Source: Arenibacter algicola
GTDB taxonomy: Bacteria; Bacteroidota; Bacteroidia; Flavobacteriales; Flavobacteriaceae
DNA length: 64,000 bases
Reading direction: 5' to 3'
NCBI RefSeq assembly: GCF_018860365.1
Contig: NZ_JAHKPO010000013.1
Location: 248,001-312,000, forward strand
Shown: piece by piece, positions 19,377 to 27,798 of the stretch
Layout of the letters: each line of letters opens with the position of its first letter
How positions within the stretch are numbered: position 1 is the stretch's first letter
Made by a program: the position numbers and the translations under genes
The notes under the pieces: generated by a model
Told to the model about the DNA's origin: nothing
The model's input: the letters and a program-made list of their open reading frames with translations, nothing else
Databases searched by the model: none

Positions 19377-20750
19377 TTATAGTTTGCTGTTAAGTACCGT
19401 TTCCAAGGTTGTTTTGTTATTGATTACCTCTACCATGGATTGCAAGTATTCCTGCTGCGCATCATAGAGTTGTGTCTGTGCCTGCCTAAGCTCAAAGCTA
19501 GTGGCAAGTCCTTCGGAGTATTTTATTTCGTTTTTCTTTTCAATACGCTCGGCCAAGGCCAAATTATCACTTGCCGTATTATACTGTTCAATAGAAAAGA
19601 GGTAGTTGCTCTTGGCTGTTTGGTGTTGCAGGCGAATATTTTGTTCCGTCTCGGATTTCTGTGTTCTTGCTTTTTCAAGCGCAATTTTTGCCCTTGCGGT
19701 CTTGGCACTCCTTCCTAGGGAACTGAAAATAGGGATGCTCAGGTCAAATCCAAGAATAGAGGAATCAAACCATTCCGAGTCGTTGCCCAAAAAATTAAAC
19801 TTATCACTATAAGAAGTGCTGCCATAATTTACAAAGGCATTTAAGGTTGGCAAGGCCAAACTTTTTTGCAGTTTAAGCTCCAATTCCCTTTGTTGGTTAA
19901 GATTGTCAACTATTTTAAAATCTATATTGTTGTCCAATACCAGTTCTTCTTCCAAAAGATCCAAACGTATTTGTGCCTGAGTCAAATCGGACAGATTCTC
20001 CTTTAGTTTGGTAGGAGTATCTATATCCAGTCCCATAATTAGATTTAACATTTGCAGGGTAATGGACTGAAGTCGCAAGGAGTTTTTTAACTGATTATCT
20101 ACCGAGGATAGGGTAATCTGCAATTGCTCCACACTCTCCTCATCGCCTAGACCATTCTCGAAAAGCTTTTGGGTTTCAAATAAATTTTTCTCCAAATTCG
20201 CTTTGTTCTTTTCTAGAATGGATATGCTTTCCTGTGATAAAAGCACATTGCCATAGGCTTCCACAACAGATTTACGTACGTCCAATTCTGTCTTTTCCTT
20301 GTTATTGTCGCTGTAGGCAATAAAGGCTTTAGTGGCTTGAACGCCCACGATATAGGAGCCATCAAAAATTTGTTGTTTTAGGGTAGCGGTGGCACTGGCA
20401 GTTTGTGGCTGACTAAAGACTATAGGGATAAAGGTTCCCGGTTCCTGCCCTATCAATTCACCTGGTAACAGGGAGACAGGTTGCTTTAATTGGTTCTGAT
20501 AACTAACGGCCCCGTTAATTTGGGGAAGTCCTGTGGCAATAGTTTCCCATTTTTGTTTTTGGGCATCCAAGAGATCTCTGTCCGCATTAATGGCCCCATA
20601 GTTATTTTCCAGGGCGAAATTAATGGCTTCCTCCAAGGTGAAGCTATAAGTTTGTTCCTGGGCGTAGGACCAAGTAGCTGTAAATAGCACCATTAGTGCT
20701 AAAAAACTATTTTTCATAAAATTGGGTTTAAATTTTTTTGATAGGGTCAT
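19377..20750 (-). CDS. TolC-family outer-membrane efflux channel
   Basis: A protein of up to 457 aa with a signal peptide (FLALMVLFTATWSYAQ) and two copies of the outer-membrane efflux repeat, rich in long amphipathic helices. It ends in the typical SYEGLATSFELRQAQTQLYDAQ-like segment. Two ATGs are possible: 20750, which is 12 bases after the tetR stop with AAGAAG ahead of it, and 20717, which gives a more compact signal peptide (446 aa). I list the longer form but cannot decide. It is the exit duct of the efflux system. Confidence 0.9.
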   Translation of the reverse strand: MTLSKKFKPNFMKNSFLALMVLFTATWSYAQEQTYSFTLEEAINFALENNYGAINADRDLLDAQKQKWETIATGLPQINGAVSYQNQLKQPVSLLPGELIGQEPGTFIPIVFSQPQTASATATLKQQIFDGSYIVGVQATKAFIAYSDNNKEKTELDVRKSVVEAYGNVLLSQESISILEKNKANLEKNLFETQKLFENGLGDEESVEQLQITLSSVDNQLKNSLRLQSITLQMLNLIMGLDIDTPTKLKENLSDLTQAQIRLDLLEEELVLDNNIDFKIVDNLNQQRELELKLQKSLALPTLNAFVNYGSTSYSDKFNFLGNDSEWFDSSILGFDLSIPIFSSLGRSAKTARAKIALEKARTQKSETEQNIRLQHQTAKSNYLFSIEQYNTASDNLALAERIEKKNEIKYSEGLATSFELRQAQTQLYDAQQEYLQSMVEVINNKTTLETVLNSKL

Positions 20751-20762
20751 TTAACTTCTTAT

Positions 20763-21368
20763 TTAATCCTGTGTCGAATTGATTATATCATTTAGTATCT
20801 TTCTTCCCTTTGGTGTTACAATTCCACGCAAATGATATTCAAGAAAATAATCCTGTAATTCTTTTGACGAGAAATTGCCTTGCGGGAAAAAGCGTTCATC
20901 CTTAATACAGGCCACACCAGAAATATAGATTCGAGACACGAATTCCACGTTTAAATTTTCCCTGTAAATTCCCAGTTCCAAACCTCTCTTAATATTGTTT
21001 ACTGTACATTCCTGCATAAGCTCGTATTGCTTTTTTCCAAGGTTGTCAAATATTTTGGGATAGTATTTTTGCAATTGATATTGGGGGGAAGATTTTTCAT
21101 CCTTCAATTGTGAAATGACAAACTTTTTAATGTCGTACAATTCCTCAATAGGATTCTTGCCACTTGAACATATAAAATCTATTCCTAAATTAATCTGATT
21201 CAAAAGGCCGAAAGTACATTCCTGTACCAACTTTGTCTTGTTTTCAAAATGAGTGTAGATCGTTTTTTTTGATATCCCCATTTCATTCGCCAAATCATCC
21301 ATGGTAACACTTTTGAACCCAAGGGTCAAAAACATATCCGTTGCCTTTTCTAAAATTTTTTCCTTCAT
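20763..21368 (-). CDS. TetR/AcrR-family repressor of the efflux operon
   Basis: A 201-aa regulator with an N-terminal helix-turn-helix (SVTMDDLANEMGISKKTIYTH, about residues 20-40) and a helical ligand-binding C-terminus. It is the first gene of the tetR-tolC-MFP-RND operon, so it should control itself together with the pump. The operator is visible directly upstream, where an 8-bp inverted repeat brackets the -33 element. The promoter places the transcript start within a few bases of the ATG, so the message may be nearly leaderless. Confidence 0.9.
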   Translation of the reverse strand: MKEKILEKATDMFLTLGFKSVTMDDLANEMGISKKTIYTHFENKTKLVQECTFGLLNQINLGIDFICSSGKNPIEELYDIKKFVISQLKDEKSSPQYQLQKYYPKIFDNLGKKQYELMQECTVNNIKRGLELGIYRENLNVEFVSRIYISGVACIKDERFFPQGNFSSKELQDYFLEYHLRGIVTPKGRKILNDIINSTQD

Positions 21369-21376
21369 AGCGTCGG

Positions 21377-21407
21377 CAAAGATAATAGTGGAAACTTATA
21401 AAACAAA
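21377..21407 (-). promoter_or_regulatory. Promoter of the tetR-tolC-MFP-RND operon
   Basis: On the minus strand TTTG (21407-21404), a 19-base spacer, then TATCTTTG (21384-21377). Both boxes match the Bacteroidota consensus perfectly. The -7 box ends 8 bases before the tetR ATG. Confidence 0.8.
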
Positions 21408-21417
21408 AAAAGTTTCC
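21390..21417. promoter_or_regulatory. Candidate TetR operator (8-bp inverted repeat)
   Basis: GGAAACTT (21390-21397) and AAGTTTCC (21410-21417) form a perfect inverted repeat with a 12-base spacer that contains the -33 box. A dimeric repressor bound here would block RNA polymerase. Its assignment to the adjacent TetR protein is inferred from position. Confidence 0.65.
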
Positions 21418-21505
21418 TAAGTTTTACGTTTTCTTAACATTTTAGTCCAAATCTTTCTTTTTGCCTCGGAATTTGTTTCCCTATGGTAAGTGATTGCTTT
21501 TAATG

Positions 21506-21513
21506 TATTTTTG
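21506..21513 (+). promoter_or_regulatory. -7 element of the polyprenyl synthase gene
   Basis: TATTTTTG, a perfect TAnnTTTG match, 15 bases before the ATG at 21529. The -33 side is poor. It argues against a GTG start at 21490. Confidence 0.5.
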
Positions 21514-21528
21514 AAGAAAATTGCCATT

Positions 21529-22503
21529 ATGCATAGTATTGAACAATATAGGTCCGAGTTTTTGGCCCATATGGAGAAGAAAGTGAAAATTAAGGAACCT
21601 GTAAATCTTTATGAGCCAATTTCCTATATCCTAAATTTAGGGGGGAAACGGCTAAGACCGGTTTTAACATTGATGACCACTGATATTTTTGGAGGCGATT
21701 ATAAAAAAGCTTTGGATGCTGCATTGGCCATAGAGGTATTTCACAATTTCTCTTTGGTTCATGACGATATTATGGATGAAGCACCCTTAAGGAGAGGGAA
21801 ACAGACGTTGCATAAAAAATGGGACCTAAATACCGGCATTTTATCAGGGGATGCCATGTTGATATACAGCTATCAACTTTTGGAAAGTTACCCTGCCATG
21901 ACTTTTAAGAAATTGTTGCAGGTGTTTAGCCAAACCGCTTTAGAGGTTTGTGAAGGGCAACAATACGATGTGGACTTTGAGAGCAGGGAAGATGTTACTA
22001 TTCCGGAATACCTGATCATGATCCAGAATAAAACTGCGGTATTGGTGGCAGCTGCTATGAAAATGGGAGCCATAATTGCTGATAAGCCGAACGATGTACA
22101 AGATTTAATATATGATTTTGGAAAGAACCTGGGTATTGCGTTTCAGTTGCAGGACGATTATTTGGACGCCTTTGGGGATCCCAAGAGTTTTGGCAAACAG
22201 GTTGGGGGCGATATTATTGAAAACAAAAAGACCTATTTGTATTTGAAAGCCTTGGAAATGGGAAATTCTACCCAAGCGCAGGAGTTGGAACACTTGTTTT
22301 CCATTAAACCAAAAGATCCCACTGACAAAATATCCACAGTAAAGCAATTGTTTGAAGAAGCTGGAGCAGTATCCAGAACTATTGAAGAAATAAAAAGTTA
22401 TACCGATAGGGCCTTCACAACCTTGGAAATGCTGAACCTGGAACCTGGGAAAAAGGAAAGATTAAGGCAGTTCGGTACTGCCTTAATGAATCGCGAGGTT
22501 TAA
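21529..22503 (+). CDS. Polyprenyl (farnesyl/geranylgeranyl) diphosphate synthase
   Basis: A 324-aa trans-prenyltransferase that chains IPP onto allylic diphosphates. The first Asp-rich motif is in VHDDIMDEAPLRRG, the second in FQLQDDYLDAFGD, and the substrate-binding GGKRLRPVL is near the N-terminus. Chain length cannot be fixed from the sequence by eye. Geranylgeranyl product would fit the lycopene cyclase downstream in the window, and dxs supplies the precursor pathway. The start is set at the ATG because a -7 box precedes it. The gene converges on the large cytochrome lipoprotein gene. Confidence 0.9.
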   Translation: MHSIEQYRSEFLAHMEKKVKIKEPVNLYEPISYILNLGGKRLRPVLTLMTTDIFGGDYKKALDAALAIEVFHNFSLVHDDIMDEAPLRRGKQTLHKKWDLNTGILSGDAMLIYSYQLLESYPAMTFKKLLQVFSQTALEVCEGQQYDVDFESREDVTIPEYLIMIQNKTAVLVAAAMKMGAIIADKPNDVQDLIYDFGKNLGIAFQLQDDYLDAFGDPKSFGKQVGGDIIENKKTYLYLKALEMGNSTQAQELEHLFSIKPKDPTDKISTVKQLFEEAGAVSRTIEEIKSYTDRAFTTLEMLNLEPGKKERLRQFGTALMNREV

Positions 22504-22543
22504 GGTGCCATAGAGACCATATGGGATCTACTTTGGTATTAGG

Positions 22544-25500
22544 TTAATCCTTTTTCAAGTTGGCCAAAAATTCGATCACATCCCTTATTTCCCTTTTAGA
22601 CATTATTGTCCCCATGGGAGGCATCCCTGAAGCCATATTTTGTCTTTTGTCTATTCGGGACAAAGCAATTTCCATGGGTTCCGCATCCGAAGTTTTTAGT
22701 ATAAGTTCATCTTCGGTTTCTTCCTCCAATATTCCCGTAACCAATTGTCCGTCCTTTAGGGTAACGGTAACCATTCCATATCCTGGCGATAAGCGTGCAC
22801 TAGGATTTATCAAGGCTTCAAGAAGTTGTTCCCTGCTTAAAATGTTACCTATATTGTCCAAAGCCGGACCCACCGCTCCACCGGCACCGCCAAGGGCATG
22901 GCATCTAACACACTGTCCGGCGGAATTGGTGTTGAAATACTGATAACCCGCTCTTCTATTTCCCCCGTTAAGAGTCTCGGTATAGGCTTCCAAACCGTCT
23001 CCATGGGCTTTTAGTTTGTCCAATTGCGCAATAAGCTCTTCGGATTGGGTAGCCTCAACAGCCTCTGTTAAATCCAAGATAACACTGTTGGAAAGCTTTT
23101 TGTTATTCCCCTGTTTTATAAGGGAGATTAATACGTCCTTACTTTTTTCTAGGGGCATTTCTCCCAGGACACTCAACATCTTCTGTTGCTCCACAATGGA
23201 TCCACTTTTGAATATAGGTTCCACAATGGCGGGAAGCTTTTCTTTGGGGAGATCTAACTGTGTTACCAATCCTACCGCTACAGTGCGGACATCCCTATCT
23301 TTATCCGCCATGCCTATCTTCATAGCCTCTTCTATTTTGGTGTAATTTAGGTCCCCTAGCGCCGCCAACATGGCCGAACGTACCTCTGGAAAAGCATGGC
23401 TTTTCATAATCTGTGCCATTTGGGCATTATACCCTTCGATCTTCAATGAGCTTATGGCCTTGGCTGTAGCTACCAAAATGTCCGGATTTTTATCCTTTAA
23501 AAAGTCGGGAATATACTTTTCTATCTTCTGCTTTACTACAATGGCATCCCTGTTGATCTCGCCCCTGTAGCGGCCATCTACCCTATCCAATACGGATGGG
23601 GAGGCCCAAGTACCAATGGCTGCCAATGCCTCGCCTCTAAGATTGCTTGAAACGGATTCTCTTTTTGCAAAGTTGATAAGTAGGTCCAGTTCCTTCTCGC
23701 CACCAACCCTAAGAGCAGCATTGATACTTCTGCGCAACAATGGTTCAGAGGTAAATCTTTCCTCTTTCAACAAGGAGGCTAAAGCTGGCAAGGCTGGTTC
23801 AATAGACCAATCATCGTTTATTGCCCTTGCGGCCTCGGTAACTATGTATTCATCCGAGTCCCTTAAAAATAGGGCTAACTGTTCATTATGTAGACGTCTC
23901 AACACCAATACCGCTGCAATGCGCAAACTTCTGTTTTCGCTTTTGGCCAAGGCAACAATTGGGGCAACTTCCCCGATTCTCGTCAATGCCAATACCCCGG
24001 CATGTCTTAAATATAGATCTTCGTCATTATTGGTTTCCAACATTTTTAGAAGGGGCCCAATGGCATTTCTGTTCTTTATCCTGCCCAAGGCCTGGGCGGC
24101 AAAGAAACGGACCCTGGCATTTTGGTGTCCCAGTAGGGCAATTAAATCGGGCCCTGCATTATTATATTTTACATCGCCCAAGGTTTTGGCAGCCTGTGCC
24201 ACTATTTCCGCATCACTGTCCTTTAAAAGCCCTATTAGTGATTCGGCCCTTTGCAAATTTGTTCTTGCCAACTGTCCAATGCCCCAAATGCCGTGTACCC
24301 GGGCCAATTGGTTTTGCTTTTGTGAGATTGCCGCGGTAAAGGCTTTTAGACCCTTGTTGTCCCTATTGGCCAATTCGAACTGTGCCTTTTGTCGAATACG
24401 CATATCGGGATAGGATAGAAATTGGGTTAATTTATCCACGCTTTGATCCGTATAATCCAGGGTCATTAGTCGCTCTGTTTCCTTTCTTTCCGCCTTCAGG
24501 TCGTTTTTGTTCCCAGCCACATCCAACTTCCAGACCCGGCCGTAATTTTTGGTGTCCCAGCCGTTCATCCAATCTGCAATATATAGTGCCCCATCAGGAG
24601 CGAAACGAATTCCTGTGGGTAGAATTCCGCTTAAAATATCTTGTTCCTTATTCAGTTCAAAGGAGGCCCCTTTCGGTTTAAGGTCGAAACTCCATATGTG
24701 CGATCTACTTGGATTGCCAACAAACTCTACCAGAAAGAATTTATTTTTCCATTCCTTGCCCAATGCCGTGCCCGGGTTGTAGGCCATTCCTGTGGGACCA
24801 TTATGAAAATTCATAATGGGCGGTATAATATAGGCGGCCTGACCTTCCCAATGTGGAACGAACAGTTTTTCATCCATCCAAACGTTGTACCCATTGTTTT
24901 TTGGATCGGTGTACTTGCCATATTGCCAGTTGGAGCGCCAACCTGCGTCCGATCCTTCCACAATATATACCAAGCGTTCGCTTTCTCCGCGGTGGTCCCC
25001 GTCATTATCCGCGGTAATAATATTGCCGTATTCGTCAAATACAAATTCGTGGGTATTGCGTACTCCCGCCGCAAAAACCTCAAAATCGCTTCCATCGGGA
25101 TTGGACCTTACAATAACCCCTTGATTTGGATATTTATGATGTGTCCCGTCAGCGGTGGTAATATTAGCCCCTATATCGCCAATTCCCCAATATATTCTCC
25201 CGTCAGGACCTTCAATGGCGCCCGACATTCCATGCCCTCCAAAACCGATATGAACTCCATAACCATGGGAAATGGAAGTTTTATCGCTTATTATGCCATC
25301 TCCATCCTCATCGGTAATTCTCCACATATCCGGGGCTATACCTACGAACATATCATTTTTTCTAACCAATAATGCTCCGGCCACATCGGAGGTTTCTTTG
25401 TGAAAATCATTCAGAATTCTAGTGGCGACGTTAGCATAACCTCTAGCATTTTGGTCCTCCAATTTCCATATCTCCTCCTTTTGTACCGTAAGGTCTCTCC

Positions 25501-25954
25501 AATCGTGAATACTATCTTTATTTAGGTCTTTTAGCCATTCATTTTCTTTGCTTTTTTCGGTGGCGAAGGTTTCGTGTAAAAAGTTTTTTCTGTCTTCCAC
25601 AGACTGCAGGGCAATGGACGGGGTCATCCAATGCCTAAAACCCCTGATATCGAATTCAGAATTTTTTTGGCGATTGGTCCTAGTCAAGTATATGTTGCCT
25701 TTGTCATCTACGGACATGGCCACTGGATCTGGAGCCAAAGAATCCGAAGCCCATAAGGTAAGGGTTAAGCCTTCGGCAACCTGTGCGGGAACGCTTTCCC
25801 TTATTTCCTTAAATCTGATCCGGGCGGTTGCCGTATCCTCTTTTATGACCAACAAAGGTTCCTTTGGTTGCTTGGGTTTTTTATCGCAGGAAATGGTGAA
25901 AATGCCAAAAAGAGAAACTATTAGGGCAATTCTGAGGGAGATATTGTTTCGCAT
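22544..25954 (-). CDS. Large lipoprotein: PVC-type dehydrogenase, HEAT repeats and c-type cytochrome
   Basis: A 1136-aa lipoprotein (lipobox in IFTISC). The N-terminal half resembles the putative membrane-bound dehydrogenase beta-propeller of Planctomycetes and Bacteroidota, with GYGVHIGFGGHGMSGAIEGP and GTALGKEWKNKFFLVEFVG. The middle (about 500-950) is a run of HEAT-type helical repeats such as QNARVRFFAAQALGRI and DRDVRTVAVGLV. Near residue 1010 is a single heme-c site, CVRCH, followed by GPALDNIG and a distal Met segment. It is likely a cell-surface or periplasmic oxidoreductase passing electrons through its own heme. The substrate is unknown; sugars or polyols are the usual guess. No partner enzyme lies beside it. 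Confidence 0.85.
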   Translation of the reverse strand: MRNNISLRIALIVSLFGIFTISCDKKPKQPKEPLLVIKEDTATARIRFKEIRESVPAQVAEGLTLTLWASDSLAPDPVAMSVDDKGNIYLTRTNRQKNSEFDIRGFRHWMTPSIALQSVEDRKNFLHETFATEKSKENEWLKDLNKDSIHDWRDLTVQKEEIWKLEDQNARGYANVATRILNDFHKETSDVAGALLVRKNDMFVGIAPDMWRITDEDGDGIISDKTSISHGYGVHIGFGGHGMSGAIEGPDGRIYWGIGDIGANITTADGTHHKYPNQGVIVRSNPDGSDFEVFAAGVRNTHEFVFDEYGNIITADNDGDHRGESERLVYIVEGSDAGWRSNWQYGKYTDPKNNGYNVWMDEKLFVPHWEGQAAYIIPPIMNFHNGPTGMAYNPGTALGKEWKNKFFLVEFVGNPSRSHIWSFDLKPKGASFELNKEQDILSGILPTGIRFAPDGALYIADWMNGWDTKNYGRVWKLDVAGNKNDLKAERKETERLMTLDYTDQSVDKLTQFLSYPDMRIRQKAQFELANRDNKGLKAFTAAISQKQNQLARVHGIWGIGQLARTNLQRAESLIGLLKDSDAEIVAQAAKTLGDVKYNNAGPDLIALLGHQNARVRFFAAQALGRIKNRNAIGPLLKMLETNNDEDLYLRHAGVLALTRIGEVAPIVALAKSENRSLRIAAVLVLRRLHNEQLALFLRDSDEYIVTEAARAINDDWSIEPALPALASLLKEERFTSEPLLRRSINAALRVGGEKELDLLINFAKRESVSSNLRGEALAAIGTWASPSVLDRVDGRYRGEINRDAIVVKQKIEKYIPDFLKDKNPDILVATAKAISSLKIEGYNAQMAQIMKSHAFPEVRSAMLAALGDLNYTKIEEAMKIGMADKDRDVRTVAVGLVTQLDLPKEKLPAIVEPIFKSGSIVEQQKMLSVLGEMPLEKSKDVLISLIKQGNNKKLSNSVILDLTEAVEATQSEELIAQLDKLKAHGDGLEAYTETLNGGNRRAGYQYFNTNSAGQCVRCHALGGAGGAVGPALDNIGNILSREQLLEALINPSARLSPGYGMVTVTLKDGQLVTGILEEETEDELILKTSDAEPMEIALSRIDKRQNMASGMPPMGTIMSKREIRDVIEFLANLKKD

Positions 25955-26026
25955 GGGTTTAAATTGGTCTTAAAAAGAATAAAATATACGTGTATAAATC
26001 AATATTATAAAATATTGCTTGTTAAA

Positions 26027-27169
26027 TTAAAATACCCGACGTATAAGGGCCTGGATAAATTCTTTTTTGGGGCAGGCCGCTATAATTTTTAAGTCTTCCC
26101 AAAGGCTGGTTTTTTCATCCAAAAATTTAAAGATATTTTGGGCTTTCCGTTGTTTGAACAGTTGTCCAAAAATTAACCTTCCCTTATTGTTGTTCCTATG
26201 GAGTATATCCAACAATAGTAGGTCATAAAACCAAAATCGGTCCTTTTTAAAAAAGGTATTTAGTGGTTTGTCTTTTTTCAAAAACGGGATTAAAGCTCCT
26301 GTTTTTTGATGTGTACGCATAAAGGTATAGCCCGAACTTGGCTTTGCCCATCCTCCGGCAATCCCAATATGCAAAATGTTTTTGCTGTTGTGGATGTTAA
26401 AATCATAACAGCTCATTGGGATGCTTCCTTTTTCCTTTTCTATTATTTCGTATTCTTTACAATTTAGATCATCCTTAAGATAGGATTTTATAGCCTCTTC
26501 ATATTCTTGATCGGGAAGTACATTTTTGGAGAATAAGGTGTATTCCACCAAAGCTTCGGTTTCGGAAAATGGCAACACGTACATAAAGCGGGTGTTTCCT
26601 TTTTGAGGGATAGAAAAATCCATAAAAGTAGCCTGTTGACTATCAAAAACCGGTTTATCAGATTTTATAAACCACCCTATAAAATGTTGCTGTAGGACCG
26701 GGTATTTCTTTTGTTGCAACAGGGGCTTATAGTCGAATATGCTATTGAACACCTTTTTGCTGATAAAGGAATGGGAATCAGTGGTGACAATTACTTGGTT
26801 GTCCCTCTCCTCTATGTGGACAACATTCCCTTCCAAAAAAGTGATGTTGGGATGGTGATTTATTTTGTTGCGGTAAGTATGGTAAAAATCCTCTGCACGA
26901 AGCATCTTATATTTATAAGGGGCAATGGGAGTATGTTTGGAATATTCATTATCTCCTACAAAAATATGGTCCCAGGTCTTGTGTAGTATGGCATCAAAAT
27001 TACCTTGGCCAATTTCCCAAAAACACCAGGTACGATCATTCTGTTTATTCCAATTTTTTTCCAACAACAGAATTGATTTCTGTGCGAAGAAATTATCCTT
27101 GCCCAAAGCATCTGCAAGTAACAAGCCAGAGGCCCCTGCGCCAATAATAATATAATCGTAGGTTGCCAT
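26027..27169 (-). CDS. crtY: Lycopene beta-cyclase
   Basis: A 380-aa flavoprotein-like cyclase that closes the ends of lycopene into beta-ionone rings. It starts with a Rossmann nucleotide site (YDYIIIGAGASGLLLADAL) and carries the CrtY motif NDRTWCFWE near residue 45. Further on are GIAGGWAKPSSGYTFMRT and the C-terminal DLLLLDILHR. Length and motif order are those of bacterial CrtY. No other crt gene is in the window, so the carotenoid pathway is completed elsewhere. The upstream region carries a -7 box and a near-perfect palindrome. Confidence 0.9.
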   Translation of the reverse strand: MATYDYIIIGAGASGLLLADALGKDNFFAQKSILLLEKNWNKQNDRTWCFWEIGQGNFDAILHKTWDHIFVGDNEYSKHTPIAPYKYKMLRAEDFYHTYRNKINHHPNITFLEGNVVHIEERDNQVIVTTDSHSFISKKVFNSIFDYKPLLQQKKYPVLQQHFIGWFIKSDKPVFDSQQATFMDFSIPQKGNTRFMYVLPFSETEALVEYTLFSKNVLPDQEYEEAIKSYLKDDLNCKEYEIIEKEKGSIPMSCYDFNIHNSKNILHIGIAGGWAKPSSGYTFMRTHQKTGALIPFLKKDKPLNTFFKKDRFWFYDLLLLDILHRNNNKGRLIFGQLFKQRKAQNIFKFLDEKTSLWEDLKIIAACPKKEFIQALIRRVF

Positions 27170-27242
27170 GGAAATACGCTCTATTGTCTAGGAATTAAGC
27201 CGAGTTAATAAATGATATGACATCCATCATTAGGATGCAATC

Positions 27243-27271
27243 CAAAAGTACAAATTCTATTTATAGAACTT
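27243..27271 (-). promoter_or_regulatory. Promoter element and palindrome before crtY
   Basis: TACTTTTG on the minus strand (27250-27243) is a perfect -7 box. Immediately upstream lies an inverted repeat, TTCTAT (27255-27260) / ATAGAA (27263-27268), extending with one mismatch to 27252-27271. It sits between the -7 and -33 positions, as an operator would. The -33 box itself is not recognisable. Confidence 0.4.
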
Positions 27272-27277
27272 ACATTT

Positions 27278-27310
27278 CCCTGAACGATATAAATTTGGCG
27301 GTGTTCAGGG
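27278..27310 (-). terminator. Hairpin overlapping the thioredoxin-gene stop
   Basis: CCCTGAAC (27278-27285) and GTTCAGGG (27303-27310) form a perfect 8-bp stem with a 17-base loop, and the TGA stop of the thioredoxin gene is inside one arm. No T run follows on the minus strand, so intrinsic termination is doubtful. It may instead protect the transcript end. Confidence 0.35.
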
Positions 27311-27793
27311 CATTTTTTCCAGTATTGAGAGTAATTGTTCTGCATCCAGATACTGGAAATAGCGTGCTTGGGCAATAAATTTGGAATCCATCAAAACCAT
27401 AGCGGGCAAGGTAAAGGGAGCGTCTTTTCTACTGGCTAAAAGAAGCGGGATTTCGTGTATGGGATTGCGTTTATTGGCCCGCTTATTGATAAAACTTTGT
27501 TGCCCGAAAACTATGGTATCCGTTGTTTCCACATTCATCTTCACGGCATAATAGTCGTTGTTGAGTTTATGGATAACCTTAGGGTTTTTGAAAGCTACTT
27601 CATCCATTTTTAGACAGGGAGCGCACCAATCCGCATAAAAATCGATAAATATTTTTTTTGGATGCACCTTTAGGGAATCGTGCAATTGCTCAAAGCTGAT
27701 CCATTGTATCCCATTCTTTACCTGGGCATATGTAATACCGGAGCCAACGTTAAATAGACAAACGAGTGTTAATAAGGTCAGCTTATTTTTCAT
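27305..27793 (-). CDS. Exported thioredoxin-like protein
   Basis: A 162-aa protein with a signal peptide (ending GSGITYAQ) and a thioredoxin fold bearing the active-site motif FYADWCAPCLKMDEVAF at about residues 52-68. The motif WCAPC indicates a redox-active periplasmic thiol-disulfide protein of the DsbD-C/thioredoxin_7 type. It starts 5 bases after the TonB-receptor stop and is surely co-transcribed with it. The pairing of receptor and thioredoxin suggests handling of a thiol-reactive metal or of the receptor's own cysteines, but that is inference. Confidence 0.88.
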   Translation of the reverse strand: MKNKLTLLTLVCLFNVGSGITYAQVKNGIQWISFEQLHDSLKVHPKKIFIDFYADWCAPCLKMDEVAFKNPKVIHKLNNDYYAVKMNVETTDTIVFGQQSFINKRANKRNPIHEIPLLLASRKDAPFTLPAMVLMDSKFIAQARYFQYLDAEQLLSILEKMP

Positions 27794-27798
27794 GCCTA

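Noticed and set aside
23616-25372. Long open frames on the plus strand inside the large cytochrome lipoprotein gene (up to 265 aa)
   Set aside because: They are antisense shadows of a 1136-aa gene with clear domains. Their composition is low-complexity Ser/Ala/Leu and no family is recognisable.
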